The notes under the pieces were generated by a model. That model had not been told where the DNA came from. It made no database searches and worked only from the letters and a program-made list of their open reading frames with translations. Positions 25,893 through 34,643 of a stretch of DNA of 64,000 bases are shown piece after piece. Numbering within the stretch: position 1 is the stretch's first letter; the number at the start of each line of letters is the position of its first letter. The translations under genes were made by a program, and so were the position numbers. This DNA is from Rhodocyclaceae bacterium (GTDB lineage Bacteria; Pseudomonadota; Gammaproteobacteria; Burkholderiales; CAIKXV01), in the NCBI GenBank assembly GCA_020248265.1, contig JADCHX010000004.1, forward strand, positions 229,473 to 293,472, given 5' to 3'.

Positions 25893-26696
25893 ATGAACGA
25901 CCTGACCGATCCGGCCTTCGAGCCGCCTGCATACGTGATCGAACCCGGCAGCGTGCGCGCGCGGGTGTCGGCCGAGGAGTGGGCCGCGCGTATCGACCTG
26001 GCGGCCTGCTATCGCTGCGCCGCGCTGTACCGGATGACCGACCTGATCTACACGCACATCTCGGCGCGTGTCCCCGGCCCCGACGAATACTTCCTGATCA
26101 ATGCGTTCGGCCTGACCTGGGACGAGATCACCGCCTCCTCGCTGGTGAAGGTGAATCTCGACGGCGAGATCATCGACGACCCGACCGGGCTGGGCATCAA
26201 CCGCGCCGGCTACGTGATCCACAGCGCAGTGCATCGGGCCCGTCCCGACGTGGCCTGCGTGATGCATACGCACACCGCCGCCGGCATCGCGGTGTCCGCG
26301 CAGGAACAGGGCCTGCTGCCGATCTCCCAGCACGCGATGCGCTTCCATGGCGCGCTCGCGTACCACGACTACGAGGGCGTCGCGCTCGACCTCGACGAGC
26401 AGCAGCGACTGGTTCGCGACCTGGGCGTGCACCGCGCGATGATCCTGTGCAACCACGGGCTGCTCACCGCAGGCGAGACGATCGCCCAGGCGTTCGACCT
26501 GATGTACTACCTTGAGCGTGCCTGCACGGCACAGGTCGATGCACTCGCCGGCGGTTCGAAGCTGCGCATCCCGTCGGCCCCTGTCGCCGCGAAGGTGGCG
26601 GCGCAGTTCGCCAACCTGCCGTACAAGAAGAAGCAGACCGAATGGCGCGCGCTGCGCCGCGCACTGGACCGCACCGATCCTTCGTACCGCGACTGA
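25893..26696 (+). CDS. Class II aldolase/adducin-fold protein
   Basis: Single-domain class II aldolase-fold protein of 267 aa with GGAGGAG just before the ATG. Zinc ligands are His125 and His127 in VMHTHTAAG and a distal His in LCNHGLLTAG. The Glu that serves as catalytic base in fuculose-phosphate aldolase is not present at the expected position before the first His, so the protein belongs to the adducin-like or decarboxylase-like branch. It stands alone on its strand between two minus-strand units. Confidence 0.88.
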   Translation: MNDLTDPAFEPPAYVIEPGSVRARVSAEEWAARIDLAACYRCAALYRMTDLIYTHISARVPGPDEYFLINAFGLTWDEITASSLVKVNLDGEIIDDPTGLGINRAGYVIHSAVHRARPDVACVMHTHTAAGIAVSAQEQGLLPISQHAMRFHGALAYHDYEGVALDLDEQQRLVRDLGVHRAMILCNHGLLTAGETIAQAFDLMYYLERACTAQVDALAGGSKLRIPSAPVAAKVAAQFANLPYKKKQTEWRALRRALDRTDPSYRD

Positions 26697-26725
26697 GCGG
26701 AGTGCTCGCGGCGCTCGGTCGGGTC

Positions 26726-27238
26726 TCAGTCCTGCGGCTTCGCCAGATTGTTCACGTAGTTGGTGAACAGGTTGATCGCCACCAGCGCGGCGATGTCGAC
26801 CATGCGCGCATCGTCGATACCGGCCGCGCGCGCGGCATCGACCGCTGCGTCCGGGACATGGCCGCTGCGATCCTTCACTGCGCGTGCGAACGCGAGGGCG
26901 GCGGCAGCCAGCGGATCGGCGGATTCGAACCGGCGCGCGGCATCGAGCTCCGCGTCGGACAGGCCAGCCTCGCGGCCGAAGCGGGTATGCGCTTCCATGC
27001 ACTGTCGGCAGTCGCTCGACGTGGCGACCGCGATCGACACCTGTTCCTTAACGGCGACGGGCAGCGTGCTGCCGGCCATCGCGCCGCCGAAGGCGGCATA
27101 GGCCGACATCGCAGCCGGCGAATTTCCCAGTGCGCGGTACATCTGCGGCAGGAAGCCGCGCTTGCGCTGCACCCCTTCGAGCATCGGCCGCGACAGCGCG
27201 GGCGCGGTATCGAGGTCTACCTGGCCAAGCCTTGACAT
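26726..27238 (-). CDS. AhpD/carboxymuconolactone-decarboxylase-like protein
   Basis: All-helical AhpD-like protein of 170 aa. ATG 27238 is chosen for the GGAGG site seven bases upstream and because it gives the family length. The redox motif Cys77-R-Q-Cys80 with His84 and an upstream Glu65 matches the AhpD active-site pattern, so peroxide or thiol redox activity is more likely than lactone decarboxylation. It is monocistronic and convergent with the class II aldolase-fold gene. Confidence 0.87.
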   Translation of the reverse strand: MSRLGQVDLDTAPALSRPMLEGVQRKRGFLPQMYRALGNSPAAMSAYAAFGGAMAGSTLPVAVKEQVSIAVATSSDCRQCMEAHTRFGREAGLSDAELDAARRFESADPLAAAALAFARAVKDRSGHVPDAAVDAARAAGIDDARMVDIAALVAINLFTNYVNNLAKPQD

Positions 27239-27377
27239 GTCGTTCCTCCGTTCATTCAGGCGCGGATCGTCCAACTCTGGCATCCCTGCCGCGTACCCGA
27301 CCGCGTCCGCGGGCATTCGGCACTCATCATGTTAACTCGCTTCAGGATCGTCCCTGATCGAGGCGGCGCGCTGCTGC

Positions 27378-27383
27378 TACACT
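27378..27383 (+). promoter_or_regulatory. Candidate extended -10 for the Bug 5 gene
   Basis: TACACT at 27378-27383 is preceded by TGC, giving an extended -10-like element, 48 bases before the start. A -35 match at 17-18 bases is poor (CTGATC). Tentative. Confidence 0.25.
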
Positions 27384-27430
27384 GGATGCCGACCGGGCGC
27401 AGACAGTCCGGCGCCAATGGAGGAAGTGAC

Positions 27431-28429
27431 ATGCATCGTCGTCCGCACCCCGCCCGGGCCGTCGTGCCTGCCGTCCTGTTCTCGGCCGGCGTTGGCTGGC
27501 TCGCCGGCCCGTCCGATGCCGCGGCCCAGTCCGGAAAGTGGCCGGAGCGGCCGATCCGCACCATCGTCGCCTATGCACCCGGCGGCGGCACGGACGTCGT
27601 GGCGCGCCTGCTGACGCCCCGGATCTCCGAAGAACTTGGCCAGCCGGTCGTGCTCGACAACCGGCCAGGCGCCGGCGGGACCATCGGCACCGAACTCGTG
27701 GTTCGCTCGAACCCGGACGGCTATACCCAGCTGGTGATCCCGTCCAGCTATGCCAGCAGCGCACCGCTGTACAAGCTCAGTTTCGATCCGATCAAGGACA
27801 TCACGCCGATCAGCCTGATCGGCATCGGTCCGCTGGTGATGCTGGTGCATCCAGCCTCGAAGATCACGACGCTGAAGGAAATGATCGAGTTCGCGCGCGC
27901 CAACCCGGGCAAGGTGAGCTTCGGGTCGTCCGGCATCGGCGGCACGCCGCACCTGTCCGGCGAACTGCTGCAGCAGCTCACCGGCATCCAGCTCTCGCAT
28001 GTGCCATACAAGGGCGACGGCCCGGCGATGGCCGACCTGATGGGCAACCACATCACCGCCGCGTTCGCCGCCGGTGCGTCTGCCGTACCGCAGGTGCGCG
28101 GCGGCAAGCTGCGCGCGCTCGGTGTCACCACCGAAAAGCGCGCGCCGGGTGCCCCCGAGCTGCCGGCGATGAGCGAGACAGTCCCCGGCTTCTCGTCCAG
28201 CACCTGGTACGGGCTGGTGGGTCCGGTCGGGCTGCCGAAGCCGGTGGTCGACCGGATGAGCCAGGTGATGAAGCGCGTGCTCGAGAGGCCCGAGGTACAG
28301 GAGCGGTTGCGCGCGGACGTCGTCGAGCCGACGCCGGCGGCCACCGCGCAGGATTTCACTCGGTTCATCCAGAGCGAGATCGCGCTCTGGACCAAGGTGA
28401 TCCGCACCGGGAAGATCCGTATCGAATGA
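27431..28429 (+). CDS. Bug/TctC-family binding protein (5 of 15)
   Basis: Periplasmic solute-binding protein, 332 aa from ATG 27431 with GGAGG nine bases before it. The signal peptide has n-region HRRPHPARA and ends at DAAAQ. The ligand loop is YAPGGGTD, and DNRPGAGG, NPDGYTQL, HVPYKGDGP and GKLRALGV follow. The stop is followed directly by a palindromic repeat element that separates it from the next Bug gene. Confidence 0.92.
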   Translation: MHRRPHPARAVVPAVLFSAGVGWLAGPSDAAAQSGKWPERPIRTIVAYAPGGGTDVVARLLTPRISEELGQPVVLDNRPGAGGTIGTELVVRSNPDGYTQLVIPSSYASSAPLYKLSFDPIKDITPISLIGIGPLVMLVHPASKITTLKEMIEFARANPGKVSFGSSGIGGTPHLSGELLQQLTGIQLSHVPYKGDGPAMADLMGNHITAAFAAGASAVPQVRGGKLRALGVTTEKRAPGAPELPAMSETVPGFSSSTWYGLVGPVGLPKPVVDRMSQVMKRVLERPEVQERLRADVVEPTPAATAQDFTRFIQSEIALWTKVIRTGKIRIE

Positions 28430-28450
28430 GCGCAGGCTGCTGGGCGGGTT

Positions 28451-28588
28451 GCGGGTTGGGGTCAGGTCTTGAGTTTTGCATCGCAGATGCAAAACTCAAG
28501 ACCTGACCCCAACCCGCAAAACTCAAGACCTGACCCCAACCCGCGTGTGACCCCAACCCGTGTGACCCCAACCCGTGACCCCAACCCG
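28451..28588. repeat. Palindromic element, copy 1, with degenerate tandem tail
   Basis: Perfect inverted repeat of 32 bases (28451-28482 and 28486-28517) around a three-base loop GCA; two further outer pairs match. The arm core is GGGGTCAGGTCTTG followed by AGTTTTGCATC. The right arm is partly repeated at 28516-28544, and the 13-mer TGACCCCAACCCG then recurs at 28548-28560, 28563-28575 and 28576-28588 (five copies in all). It begins 22 bases after a stop codon. It resembles REP/BIME-type repeats mobilised by RAYT transposases, though no transposase is in the window. Confidence 0.85.
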
Positions 28589-28600
28589 CCGGCCGTCGCC

Positions 28601-28629
28601 TTGACCCGGTTTTTGCGCCCGTGTAGTGT
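28601..28629 (+). promoter_or_regulatory. Candidate sigma-70 promoter for the Bug 6 operon
   Basis: TTGACC (28601-28606) and TAGTGT (28624-28629) are separated by 17 bases, 30 bases upstream of the start at 28659. The -10 is weak but the -35 and spacing are good. A TGTGATCACA palindrome overlaps the -10, the expected place for a repressor site. Confidence 0.45.
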
Positions 28630-28636
28630 GATCACA
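28627..28636. promoter_or_regulatory. Palindromic operator TGTGATCACA
   Basis: Perfect 10-base palindrome that overlaps the -10 box and start region of the Bug 6 operon promoter. The same core lies in the divergent region upstream of Bug 13 at 46128-46139. GntR-type regulators bind such short palindromes, but none is encoded nearby. Confidence 0.45.
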
Positions 28637-28658
28637 ACATTTCCTGGGTGAGGACTGC

Positions 28659-29645
28659 ATGGCGCTGCATGCGATGAAGAGGCATTCCGTTCGGTGGTCC
28701 ACGCTGTTGGCTGGCTTGCTCGTGGCCGCCACCGCGATGGCCCAGCCTGCCTTTCCGTCGAAGCCGATACGGGTGATCAACCCGTTCCCGCCCGGCGGCC
28801 CGGTCGATGTCGTGGGCCGTCCGGTGTTCGACCGCCTGCGCATCGCACTCGGCCAGCCGGTGATCATGGACCACCGCCCGGGTGCGGGCTCGATGATCGG
28901 CTCGGCGGCCGTCGCGAAGGCCGCGCCCGACGGCTACACCCTGCTTGCCACCGCCGGGCAGCACACGATCAACCTGAGCGTGTACGCGAAGGTGCCGTAC
29001 GACACGGTGAAGGACTTCGCATCGGTCAGCATGCTGGCCATCGGCCCCTACGTGTTCGTCGTGCATCCGTCGGTGCCGGCCCGCTCGATGAAGGAACTTG
29101 TCGCGCTCGCCCGACGGCTGCCCGGAAAGATGACCTATGCCTCGGCCAGTCCGGGCAGCGGCTTCCACATGGCTTCCGAACTGCTCAACCTGATGGCCGG
29201 CATCAAGACCCTGCATGTGCCGTACAAGGGCGGGGCGCCGGCAGGCATCGCGCTGCTCGGCGGGGAAGTCGACATGATGTTCTCCAGCCCGGCAGTGGTG
29301 CTGCCGCATGTGCAGTCGGGCCGGATGCGTGCACTCGCGGTGACCACCCCTGCGCGTTTCGGACAGTTGCCCGAGGTGCCCACGATGGCCGAGGCTGGCC
29401 TCGCCGGATTCGACGCTCAGTCGTGGTACGGTATGTTCGCGCCGGCTGCCACGCCGAGGGAAACCATCGCCTTCATCGCCGACCAGCTCGATCGCGTGCT
29501 GAAGACGCCCGAGATCCGGGAAGCCTACCGGCTGGCCGGGCTCGATCCGGTCGGGGGCACGCCGGCCTTCTTCGACGAGCGGGTAAAGAGCGACATCGCG
29601 AAATGGGCGCGGGTGGCGCGCGACGCACGCGTGCAGGTCGACTGA
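28659..29645 (+). CDS. Bug/TctC-family binding protein (6 of 15)
   Basis: Periplasmic solute-binding protein, 328 aa; ATG 28659, signal peptide with KRHSVR and cleavage at TAMAQPAFPS. The ligand loop is FPPGGPVD and the usual DNRPGAG motif reads DHRPGAG. First gene of a seven-gene operon that continues with RidA, bicupin, isochorismatase-like and CocE-like enzymes and two more Bug genes, so it is probably the capture protein for the compound those enzymes degrade. Confidence 0.92.
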   Translation: MALHAMKRHSVRWSTLLAGLLVAATAMAQPAFPSKPIRVINPFPPGGPVDVVGRPVFDRLRIALGQPVIMDHRPGAGSMIGSAAVAKAAPDGYTLLATAGQHTINLSVYAKVPYDTVKDFASVSMLAIGPYVFVVHPSVPARSMKELVALARRLPGKMTYASASPGSGFHMASELLNLMAGIKTLHVPYKGGAPAGIALLGGEVDMMFSSPAVVLPHVQSGRMRALAVTTPARFGQLPEVPTMAEAGLAGFDAQSWYGMFAPAATPRETIAFIADQLDRVLKTPEIREAYRLAGLDPVGGTPAFFDERVKSDIAKWARVARDARVQVD

Positions 29646-29677
29646 CCTCCCGCGACCGATCATTCCCGGAGACATGC

Positions 29678-30121
29678 ATGGGCGACACTAAACGCATCGA
29701 AGAGATCACCCGCAGCAGCCATCCGATCCCGGAGCGCAGCGCCGAGCTGCCGTACTCACCGGCTGTCGTGATCAGTGGCCCCGTGGATACGATCTATCTG
29801 TCCGGCATGACCGCCGCTCCGCTGTACCACTCGCATCCGCACATCCGCGAAGAGCATTTCCATGCGCCGGACATCGAGACACAGGTGCGCCGGGCGATGG
29901 ACAAGATCAAGCTGATCCTCGAGAAGGAAGGGCTGACGCTGCGCCACATCGTGAAGATGACGAAGTACCTGACCGACATGCGCGACCAGGAAGGTGCCTC
30001 GAACACGGTGCGCGAGTACCTCGGCGACTGGAAGCCGGCCAGCACGACGATCTGCGTGCACTGCCTGAACCAGCCGGGTGCCCGGATCGAGATCGACGTT
30101 ACTGCCGTCAGGCCGCGCTGA
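29678..30121 (+). CDS. RidA/YjgF/UK114 family protein
   Basis: Single RidA-fold protein of 147 aa. ATG 29678 is preferred to an out-of-frame ATG four bases earlier and has GGAG six bases upstream. The C-terminal GARIEIDVTAV carries the Arg that binds the carboxylate of imines or enamines in active RidA proteins. The N-terminus is longer than in minimal RidA. Its neighbours (bicupin, cysteine hydrolase) recall the RutB-RutC pairing, where RidA-type RutC works on aminoacrylate. Confidence 0.87.
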   Translation: MGDTKRIEEITRSSHPIPERSAELPYSPAVVISGPVDTIYLSGMTAAPLYHSHPHIREEHFHAPDIETQVRRAMDKIKLILEKEGLTLRHIVKMTKYLTDMRDQEGASNTVREYLGDWKPASTTICVHCLNQPGARIEIDVTAVRPR

Positions 30122-30163
30122 AGCGCAGCCGGCCGAAGAGCCGGCAACGAAGGGAGGAGCAAC

Positions 30164-31009
30164 GTGGTCTGTATCGTCCATGAAGGCGAGGTCGAGTCGA
30201 CGGCCTGCGGGCGCGGCGTGCGCCGGCGCGCGATGCTCGACCGGGCGCGCATTCCGGCGACGCGCGTGCTGGCCGACCGCATCGACTTCGATGCGGGTGG
30301 CCGCCTCGACCTCTCGCTGCCGGCCGACAGCCTCGGCTGGTTCCTCGTCCTGGACGGCGCATTGCAGCTCGAACTCGACGGTGCAGTGCATGCGCTGCAG
30401 GAGGCCCATGCGGTCGTGCTGCCGATCGGATGCCGCGGATCGCTGTCGGCAGGATCGGGCGGCGCCCGCCTGCTGCTGGCTGAAGTGCCGCAGGCGCACA
30501 GCCTCGACCCGGGCATCGCCGCAAACCCGCCCCGGCTGCGCATCGTCGACTGGGCGCACGAGCCGGTGCTCGATTCGAAGCACGATGCCCGCCGGCGCAT
30601 CTACGTCGCGACGCCGAAGCTCACTGGCAACAAGGCGCTGAAGGCCGAGATCATCGTCTATCCGCCAAACACCGACGGATCGAACCACCACCACGAGGGT
30701 GCAGAGCATTTCATGTACGTGATCGCCGGCGAGTCGACCGGCTATTCGGACGAGGTGCCGCATGCGTACCGGGCCGGCGACCTGGTCTACCATCCGGACG
30801 GCGAACGCCATTACACATCGACCGGCGCGGTGGGCAAGACCTTCATCGAATTCTTCGTGCCCGCCGAGTACCGTACGGTCTGGGTGGACGATGCGCGGGT
30901 CTGCACCTGGACGCCGACCGGCCGCGATTCGCGTGGTGGAAAGCCCTCGCGCGAGATCGCCGCGCACGATTCGAAGGCAGCGGCAGTGGCCGTACCGGAA
31001 GATCTCTGA
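30164..31009 (+). CDS. Bicupin protein
   Basis: Two-cupin protein of 281 aa, GTG start behind GGGAGGAG. The C-terminal cupin has a complete metal site: HHHEGAEHF (HxH and Glu) and PDGERHY (second motif His). The N-terminal cupin (about 40-110) has the strands but no metal-binding His, so it is probably structural. Ureidoglycine aminohydrolase and related metal-dependent bicupins have this size, but the ligand pattern does not match closely enough to name an activity. It lies between RidA and the isochorismatase-like gene. Confidence 0.8.
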   Translation: MVCIVHEGEVESTACGRGVRRRAMLDRARIPATRVLADRIDFDAGGRLDLSLPADSLGWFLVLDGALQLELDGAVHALQEAHAVVLPIGCRGSLSAGSGGARLLLAEVPQAHSLDPGIAANPPRLRIVDWAHEPVLDSKHDARRRIYVATPKLTGNKALKAEIIVYPPNTDGSNHHHEGAEHFMYVIAGESTGYSDEVPHAYRAGDLVYHPDGERHYTSTGAVGKTFIEFFVPAEYRTVWVDDARVCTWTPTGRDSRGGKPSREIAAHDSKAAAVAVPEDL

Positions 31010-31036
31010 AGTCCGCAGCATGCGCCGGAGCCACCG

Positions 31037-31729
31037 TTGAGCATCGAACAGGACCTTGAAGCCGCGCAGCGGCTCGCCCACCGCCCGTTGCTGGTGACGC
31101 TCGAGCAGAAGGTCGAGCCGGCGCACACCGCGCTGTTGGTGATCGACATGCAGAACGACTTCTGTGCGAGTGGTGGCATGGTGTCGAAGGACGGGCGCGA
31201 CATCTCCGAGGCACAGCGCATGGCAGCCCGCCTGCCGCCGCTGCTGTCGGCCGCGCGCGAGGCCGGCGTGCTGTGCATCTTCGTGCGCTGCGAGTACACG
31301 TCGGAAGGCAATGCCTACCTGTCGGACCCCTGGCTCGAGCAGGCGGTGCGCGAACGCAAGGGTGGCTTCACCACCATCCCGGTGTGCACGAAGGACTCGT
31401 GGGCGGGTGACTGGTATGAAGACATCCGACCGGCAGACGGAGACATCGTGGTGGTCAAGAACCGCTACGACGCGTTCCAGGGCACGAACCTGGATCTCGT
31501 TCTACGCTCGCACGGCATCCGCACGGTGGTGCTGACCGGCGTGGTCACCAACGTCTGCGTCGAGACGACGGCGCGTGCGGCTTTCGTACACGACTACTAT
31601 GTCGTGATGGCCGAGGACGGCTGTGCCGCCTACGTGCCGGAAGACCATGTACAGACGATGCGCAACATCCGGCGCTTCTTCGGCGTGACGCCGTCGATCG
31701 CGGAGCTGCGCGCAACGTGGAATCGCTGA
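31037..31729 (+). CDS. Isochorismatase-like cysteine hydrolase
   Basis: Cysteine hydrolase of 230 aa with the triad Asp37 (VIDMQNDF), Lys141 (VVVKNRYDAF) and Cys174 (TNVCVETTARAA). Start is TTG 31037 with GGAG six bases upstream; no ATG or GTG fits the N-terminus. The enzymes nearest in kind are RutB, biuret hydrolase and N-carbamoylsarcosine amidase, all of which release an amine or carbamate from an amide. With RidA next to it this suggests an amide or ureide degradation route. Confidence 0.88.
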   Translation: MSIEQDLEAAQRLAHRPLLVTLEQKVEPAHTALLVIDMQNDFCASGGMVSKDGRDISEAQRMAARLPPLLSAAREAGVLCIFVRCEYTSEGNAYLSDPWLEQAVRERKGGFTTIPVCTKDSWAGDWYEDIRPADGDIVVVKNRYDAFQGTNLDLVLRSHGIRTVVLTGVVTNVCVETTARAAFVHDYYVVMAEDGCAAYVPEDHVQTMRNIRRFFGVTPSIAELRATWNR

Positions 31730-31768
31730 GGCGGCGCCGGCACGGCGGGAGCCGACGGCAGGGGGAAG

Positions 31769-33520
31769 GTGTTGGAGAAGACTGAACTGCGCGACGGGAT
31801 GCGCATCCTGTGGGATGCACCGATCCCGATGGACGACGGCATCGTGCTGCGCGCCGACGTATTCCTGCCACCGGGCGAGGGCCGGTATCCGGTGATCCTG
31901 TCCTATGGGCCATACGGCAAGGGACTCGCCTTCCAGGACGGCAACAAGGCGGCATGGGAGCGGCTGATCGCCCTGCACCCGGACGTGGCGGAGGGCTCGA
32001 CCAACCTCTACCAGACCTGGGAACTGGTCGATCCAGAGAAGTGGGTGCCCGATGGCTACGCGGTGGTGCGCGTCGATGGCCGCGGAACCGGTCGCTCGCC
32101 GGGCGCTGTCGATCCATGGTCGCCGCGCGAGACGCGCGACTTCCATGACTGCATCGAGTGGGCGGGCGTGCAGCCGTGGAGCAGCGGCAAGGTCGGGCTC
32201 AACGGCATCTCGTACTACGCGATGAATGCCTGGCAGGTGGCGTGCCTGAAGCCGCCGCACCTCACGGCGATCGTCACCTGGGAAGGTTCGTCCGACTTCT
32301 ATCGCGAGGCGACGCGCCACGGCGGCATCTTCTCGCGCTTCCTCACCAACTGGTTCCCGCGCGCGGTGCATCGGTCGCAGCACGGCTACGGCGAGCGCGG
32401 CTTCCGAAGCCGGGCCACCGGGGAACTGATCGCCGGGTCGGAGACGTTGCCGGACGATGAACTGGCACGTAACCGGATCGACTTCAACCAGTGGATCCTC
32501 GATCATCCGTTCGACGACGAGGCGCATCGCGAACGATCGCCCGACCTGTCGCAGGTCGAGGTGCCGTTCCTCACTGCGGCCAACTGGGGCGGGCAGGGGC
32601 TTCATACCCGCGGCAATTTCGAAGCCTTCGTGTGCGCTCCGGCGAAGCAGAAGTGGCTCGAAGCGCATGGCGGCGCGCACTGGGAAAGCTTCCACACCAC
32701 GCGCTGCGAACGGATGCAGAAGCGCTTCTTCGGGCACTTTCTGAAGGGCGAAGATACCGGCTGGGATACGCAGCCGCGGGTGCTGCTGCAGGTTCGCCAT
32801 CCCGACCGGTTCGAGGAGCGGGCTGAAGGCGAATGGCCGATCGCGCGTACTCAGTGGACGAAGTACTACCTCGATCCGACGACGATGGCGTTCGGCACCG
32901 GTGAACCCGGCGTGGCGACATCGCTCGCCTACCAGACCGGGGGAGACGGCCTTCTGTTCAGCACGCCGCCGCTCGAGGCGCCGATGGAGATCACCGGGCC
33001 GGTGGCCGCGAAGCTGCGGCTGAGTTCCGACAGCACCGATGCCGACGTGTTCCTGGTGCTGCGCGTGTTCGCACCGGACGGCACCGAGGTCGCGTTCCAG
33101 GGATCGAACGATCCGAGGACGCCGGTCGGGCTGGGCTGGCTGCGTGCCTCGCATCGCAAGCTGGATCCCTCGCGTTCGCTGCCGTACCGCCCATGGCATG
33201 TCCATGACGAGGTGCAGCCACTGGTGCCTGGCGTACCGGTGGACCTCGATGTCGAGATCTGGCCGACCTGCATCGTGGTGCCGGCCGGGTATCGACTGGC
33301 GTTGTCGGTGCGCGGTTGCGACTACGCCTACCCCGGTCCGCCGCTGAGCATCCCCGGCGTGCACTACACGCTGACCGGTGTCGGGCCCTTCCTGCACGAC
33401 CATCCCGAAGACCGGCCGCCGGAAGTTTTCGGCGGCACGAATGTCCTGCATTTCGAACCGGGCAGACAGCCGTACGTGCTGCTGCCGGTGATCCCGCACG
33501 CGCGGAACGGAGGAGATTGA
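31769..33520 (+). CDS. CocE/NonD-type hydrolase (X-Pro dipeptidyl-peptidase S15 family)
   Basis: Large serine hydrolase of 583 aa: alpha/beta-hydrolase core to about residue 350, with a C-terminal jelly-roll domain (about 390-575) typical of CocE esterase and X-Pro peptidase-like acylases. The nucleophile is Ser148 in NGIS148YYA. There is no signal peptide. GTG 31769 or TTG 31772 can serve as start; GGGGGAAG is just before. It probably removes an acyl or ester group from the compound imported by the flanking Bug proteins. Confidence 0.88.
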   Translation: MLEKTELRDGMRILWDAPIPMDDGIVLRADVFLPPGEGRYPVILSYGPYGKGLAFQDGNKAAWERLIALHPDVAEGSTNLYQTWELVDPEKWVPDGYAVVRVDGRGTGRSPGAVDPWSPRETRDFHDCIEWAGVQPWSSGKVGLNGISYYAMNAWQVACLKPPHLTAIVTWEGSSDFYREATRHGGIFSRFLTNWFPRAVHRSQHGYGERGFRSRATGELIAGSETLPDDELARNRIDFNQWILDHPFDDEAHRERSPDLSQVEVPFLTAANWGGQGLHTRGNFEAFVCAPAKQKWLEAHGGAHWESFHTTRCERMQKRFFGHFLKGEDTGWDTQPRVLLQVRHPDRFEERAEGEWPIARTQWTKYYLDPTTMAFGTGEPGVATSLAYQTGGDGLLFSTPPLEAPMEITGPVAAKLRLSSDSTDADVFLVLRVFAPDGTEVAFQGSNDPRTPVGLGWLRASHRKLDPSRSLPYRPWHVHDEVQPLVPGVPVDLDVEIWPTCIVVPAGYRLALSVRGCDYAYPGPPLSIPGVHYTLTGVGPFLHDHPEDRPPEVFGGTNVLHFEPGRQPYVLLPVIPHARNGGD

Positions 33521-33521
33521 A

Positions 33522-34511
33522 ATGGCTTCATCGAAGAACGTCGCCCTGCGCGGATCGACCGTGGCAGCGGTGGCCCTGCTGTCGCTGGCCGGAGCCCTGT
33601 CCAGCGGCGTGCTTGCCCAGTCCTATCCGTCGCGCCCGGTACGCGTGATCGTGCCGTTCCCGCCGGGCAGCGCCCCGGACCAGATCATGCGTTTCGTGAC
33701 GCAGCACATGGCGCAGACCTCGGGCCAGCCGTTCATCATGGACAACCGGCCGGGCGCCAACGGTAACATCGGCGTCGAGGTCGCGGCGCGTGCGACGCCG
33801 GATGGCTACACGCTGGTCAGCGCGAACAACACCACCTTCGCCGGCAACGTGAGCCTCTATCGCAAGCTGCCGTTCGACATCCAGAAGGACTTCACCCCGG
33901 TGGCGCGCTTCATCACCACCGGGCTGATCCTCGCCGTGCGCAACGACCTGCCGGCGAAGGACCTGCGCGAGTTCATCACGCTGGCGAAGGCGCGCCAGGG
34001 AAAGCTCACCGCGGGGCAGGCATCGGCCGGCATGCGGGTGTCGATCGGCATGATGCGTTCGCTCGGCGGCGCCGAACTGCTCGAGGTCTCGTACAAGGGT
34101 ACGCCACAGGCGGTGACCGACGTGATCGGTGGCCAGATCGATTCCACCTTCTCCGACTTCGCCGCCGGGCTGCAACTGGTGCGCGCCGGCAAGATGCGCG
34201 CGCTCGGCGTCACCACCGCGAGGCGCAGCCCGACGCTGCCCGAGGTGCCGGCGATCGGCGAAGTGGTGCCCGGCTACGACGTGACGGTCTGGGCCGGGCT
34301 CGCCGCACCGTCGGGCGTGCCGAAGCCGATCATCGACCAGCTGTGGGCGCTGTCGTCGAAGGCGCTGGCCGACGAGGGCGTGCGCAAGTCGCTCAACTCG
34401 CTCAGCTTCAGCGTCGAGCCGATGAACCCGGTCGAGTTCGCCGCGTATGTGCGCAGCGAGACCCAGCGCTGGGCGAAGATGGTGAAGGATGCGGCGATAG
34501 AGCCGGAGTGA
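33522..34511 (+). CDS. Bug/TctC-family binding protein (7 of 15)
   Basis: Periplasmic solute-binding protein, 329 aa, starting one base after the hydrolase stop with GGAG ten bases upstream. Signal peptide ends at GVLAQSYPSRP. The ligand loop FPPGSAPD has Ser in place of the second Gly, a feature shared only with Bug 8 in this window. The stop is followed after six bases by the second palindromic element. Confidence 0.92.
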   Translation: MASSKNVALRGSTVAAVALLSLAGALSSGVLAQSYPSRPVRVIVPFPPGSAPDQIMRFVTQHMAQTSGQPFIMDNRPGANGNIGVEVAARATPDGYTLVSANNTTFAGNVSLYRKLPFDIQKDFTPVARFITTGLILAVRNDLPAKDLREFITLAKARQGKLTAGQASAGMRVSIGMMRSLGGAELLEVSYKGTPQAVTDVIGGQIDSTFSDFAAGLQLVRAGKMRALGVTTARRSPTLPEVPAIGEVVPGYDVTVWAGLAAPSGVPKPIIDQLWALSSKALADEGVRKSLNSLSFSVEPMNPVEFAAYVRSETQRWAKMVKDAAIEPE

Positions 34512-34517
34512 CGGGGC

Positions 34518-34570
34518 GGGGTCAGGTCTTGCCTTTTGCCTCGTAGAGGCAAAAGGCAAGACCTGACCCC
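34518..34570. repeat. Palindromic element, copy 2
   Basis: Perfect 25-base inverted repeat (34518-34542 and 34546-34570), loop GTA. The arm begins GGGGTCAGGTCTTG as in copy 1 but continues CCTTTTGCCTC; the three changed positions are each compensated in the opposite arm. It starts six bases after a Bug stop codon and precedes another Bug gene. Confidence 0.85.
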
Positions 34571-34643
34571 AACTACTCCCGACTGGACGGCCGGCGCCCC
34601 GTGCCGCATGATGATTGGCAATGCATCTCCGTGGAGTCACTGC

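Noticed and set aside
25893-26696. L-fuculose-phosphate aldolase function for the single class II aldolase-fold protein
   Set aside because: The catalytic Glu is absent at the expected place, and no sugar kinase or isomerase is near.
28504-28588. CRISPR-like array of short repeats
   Set aside because: Units are 13 bases with spacers of 0-14 bases that are remnants of the repeat itself; no unique spacers and no cas genes.
28365-28651. Open frames on both strands rich in repeated Pro-Asn-Pro and Thr-Pro units
   Set aside because: They are translations of the palindromic element and its tandem tail, not genes.
31502-33499. Long 665-codon open frame antisense to the CocE-like hydrolase
   Set aside because: High-GC shadow frame; the plus-strand frame has catalytic motifs and a jelly-roll domain, the antisense none.
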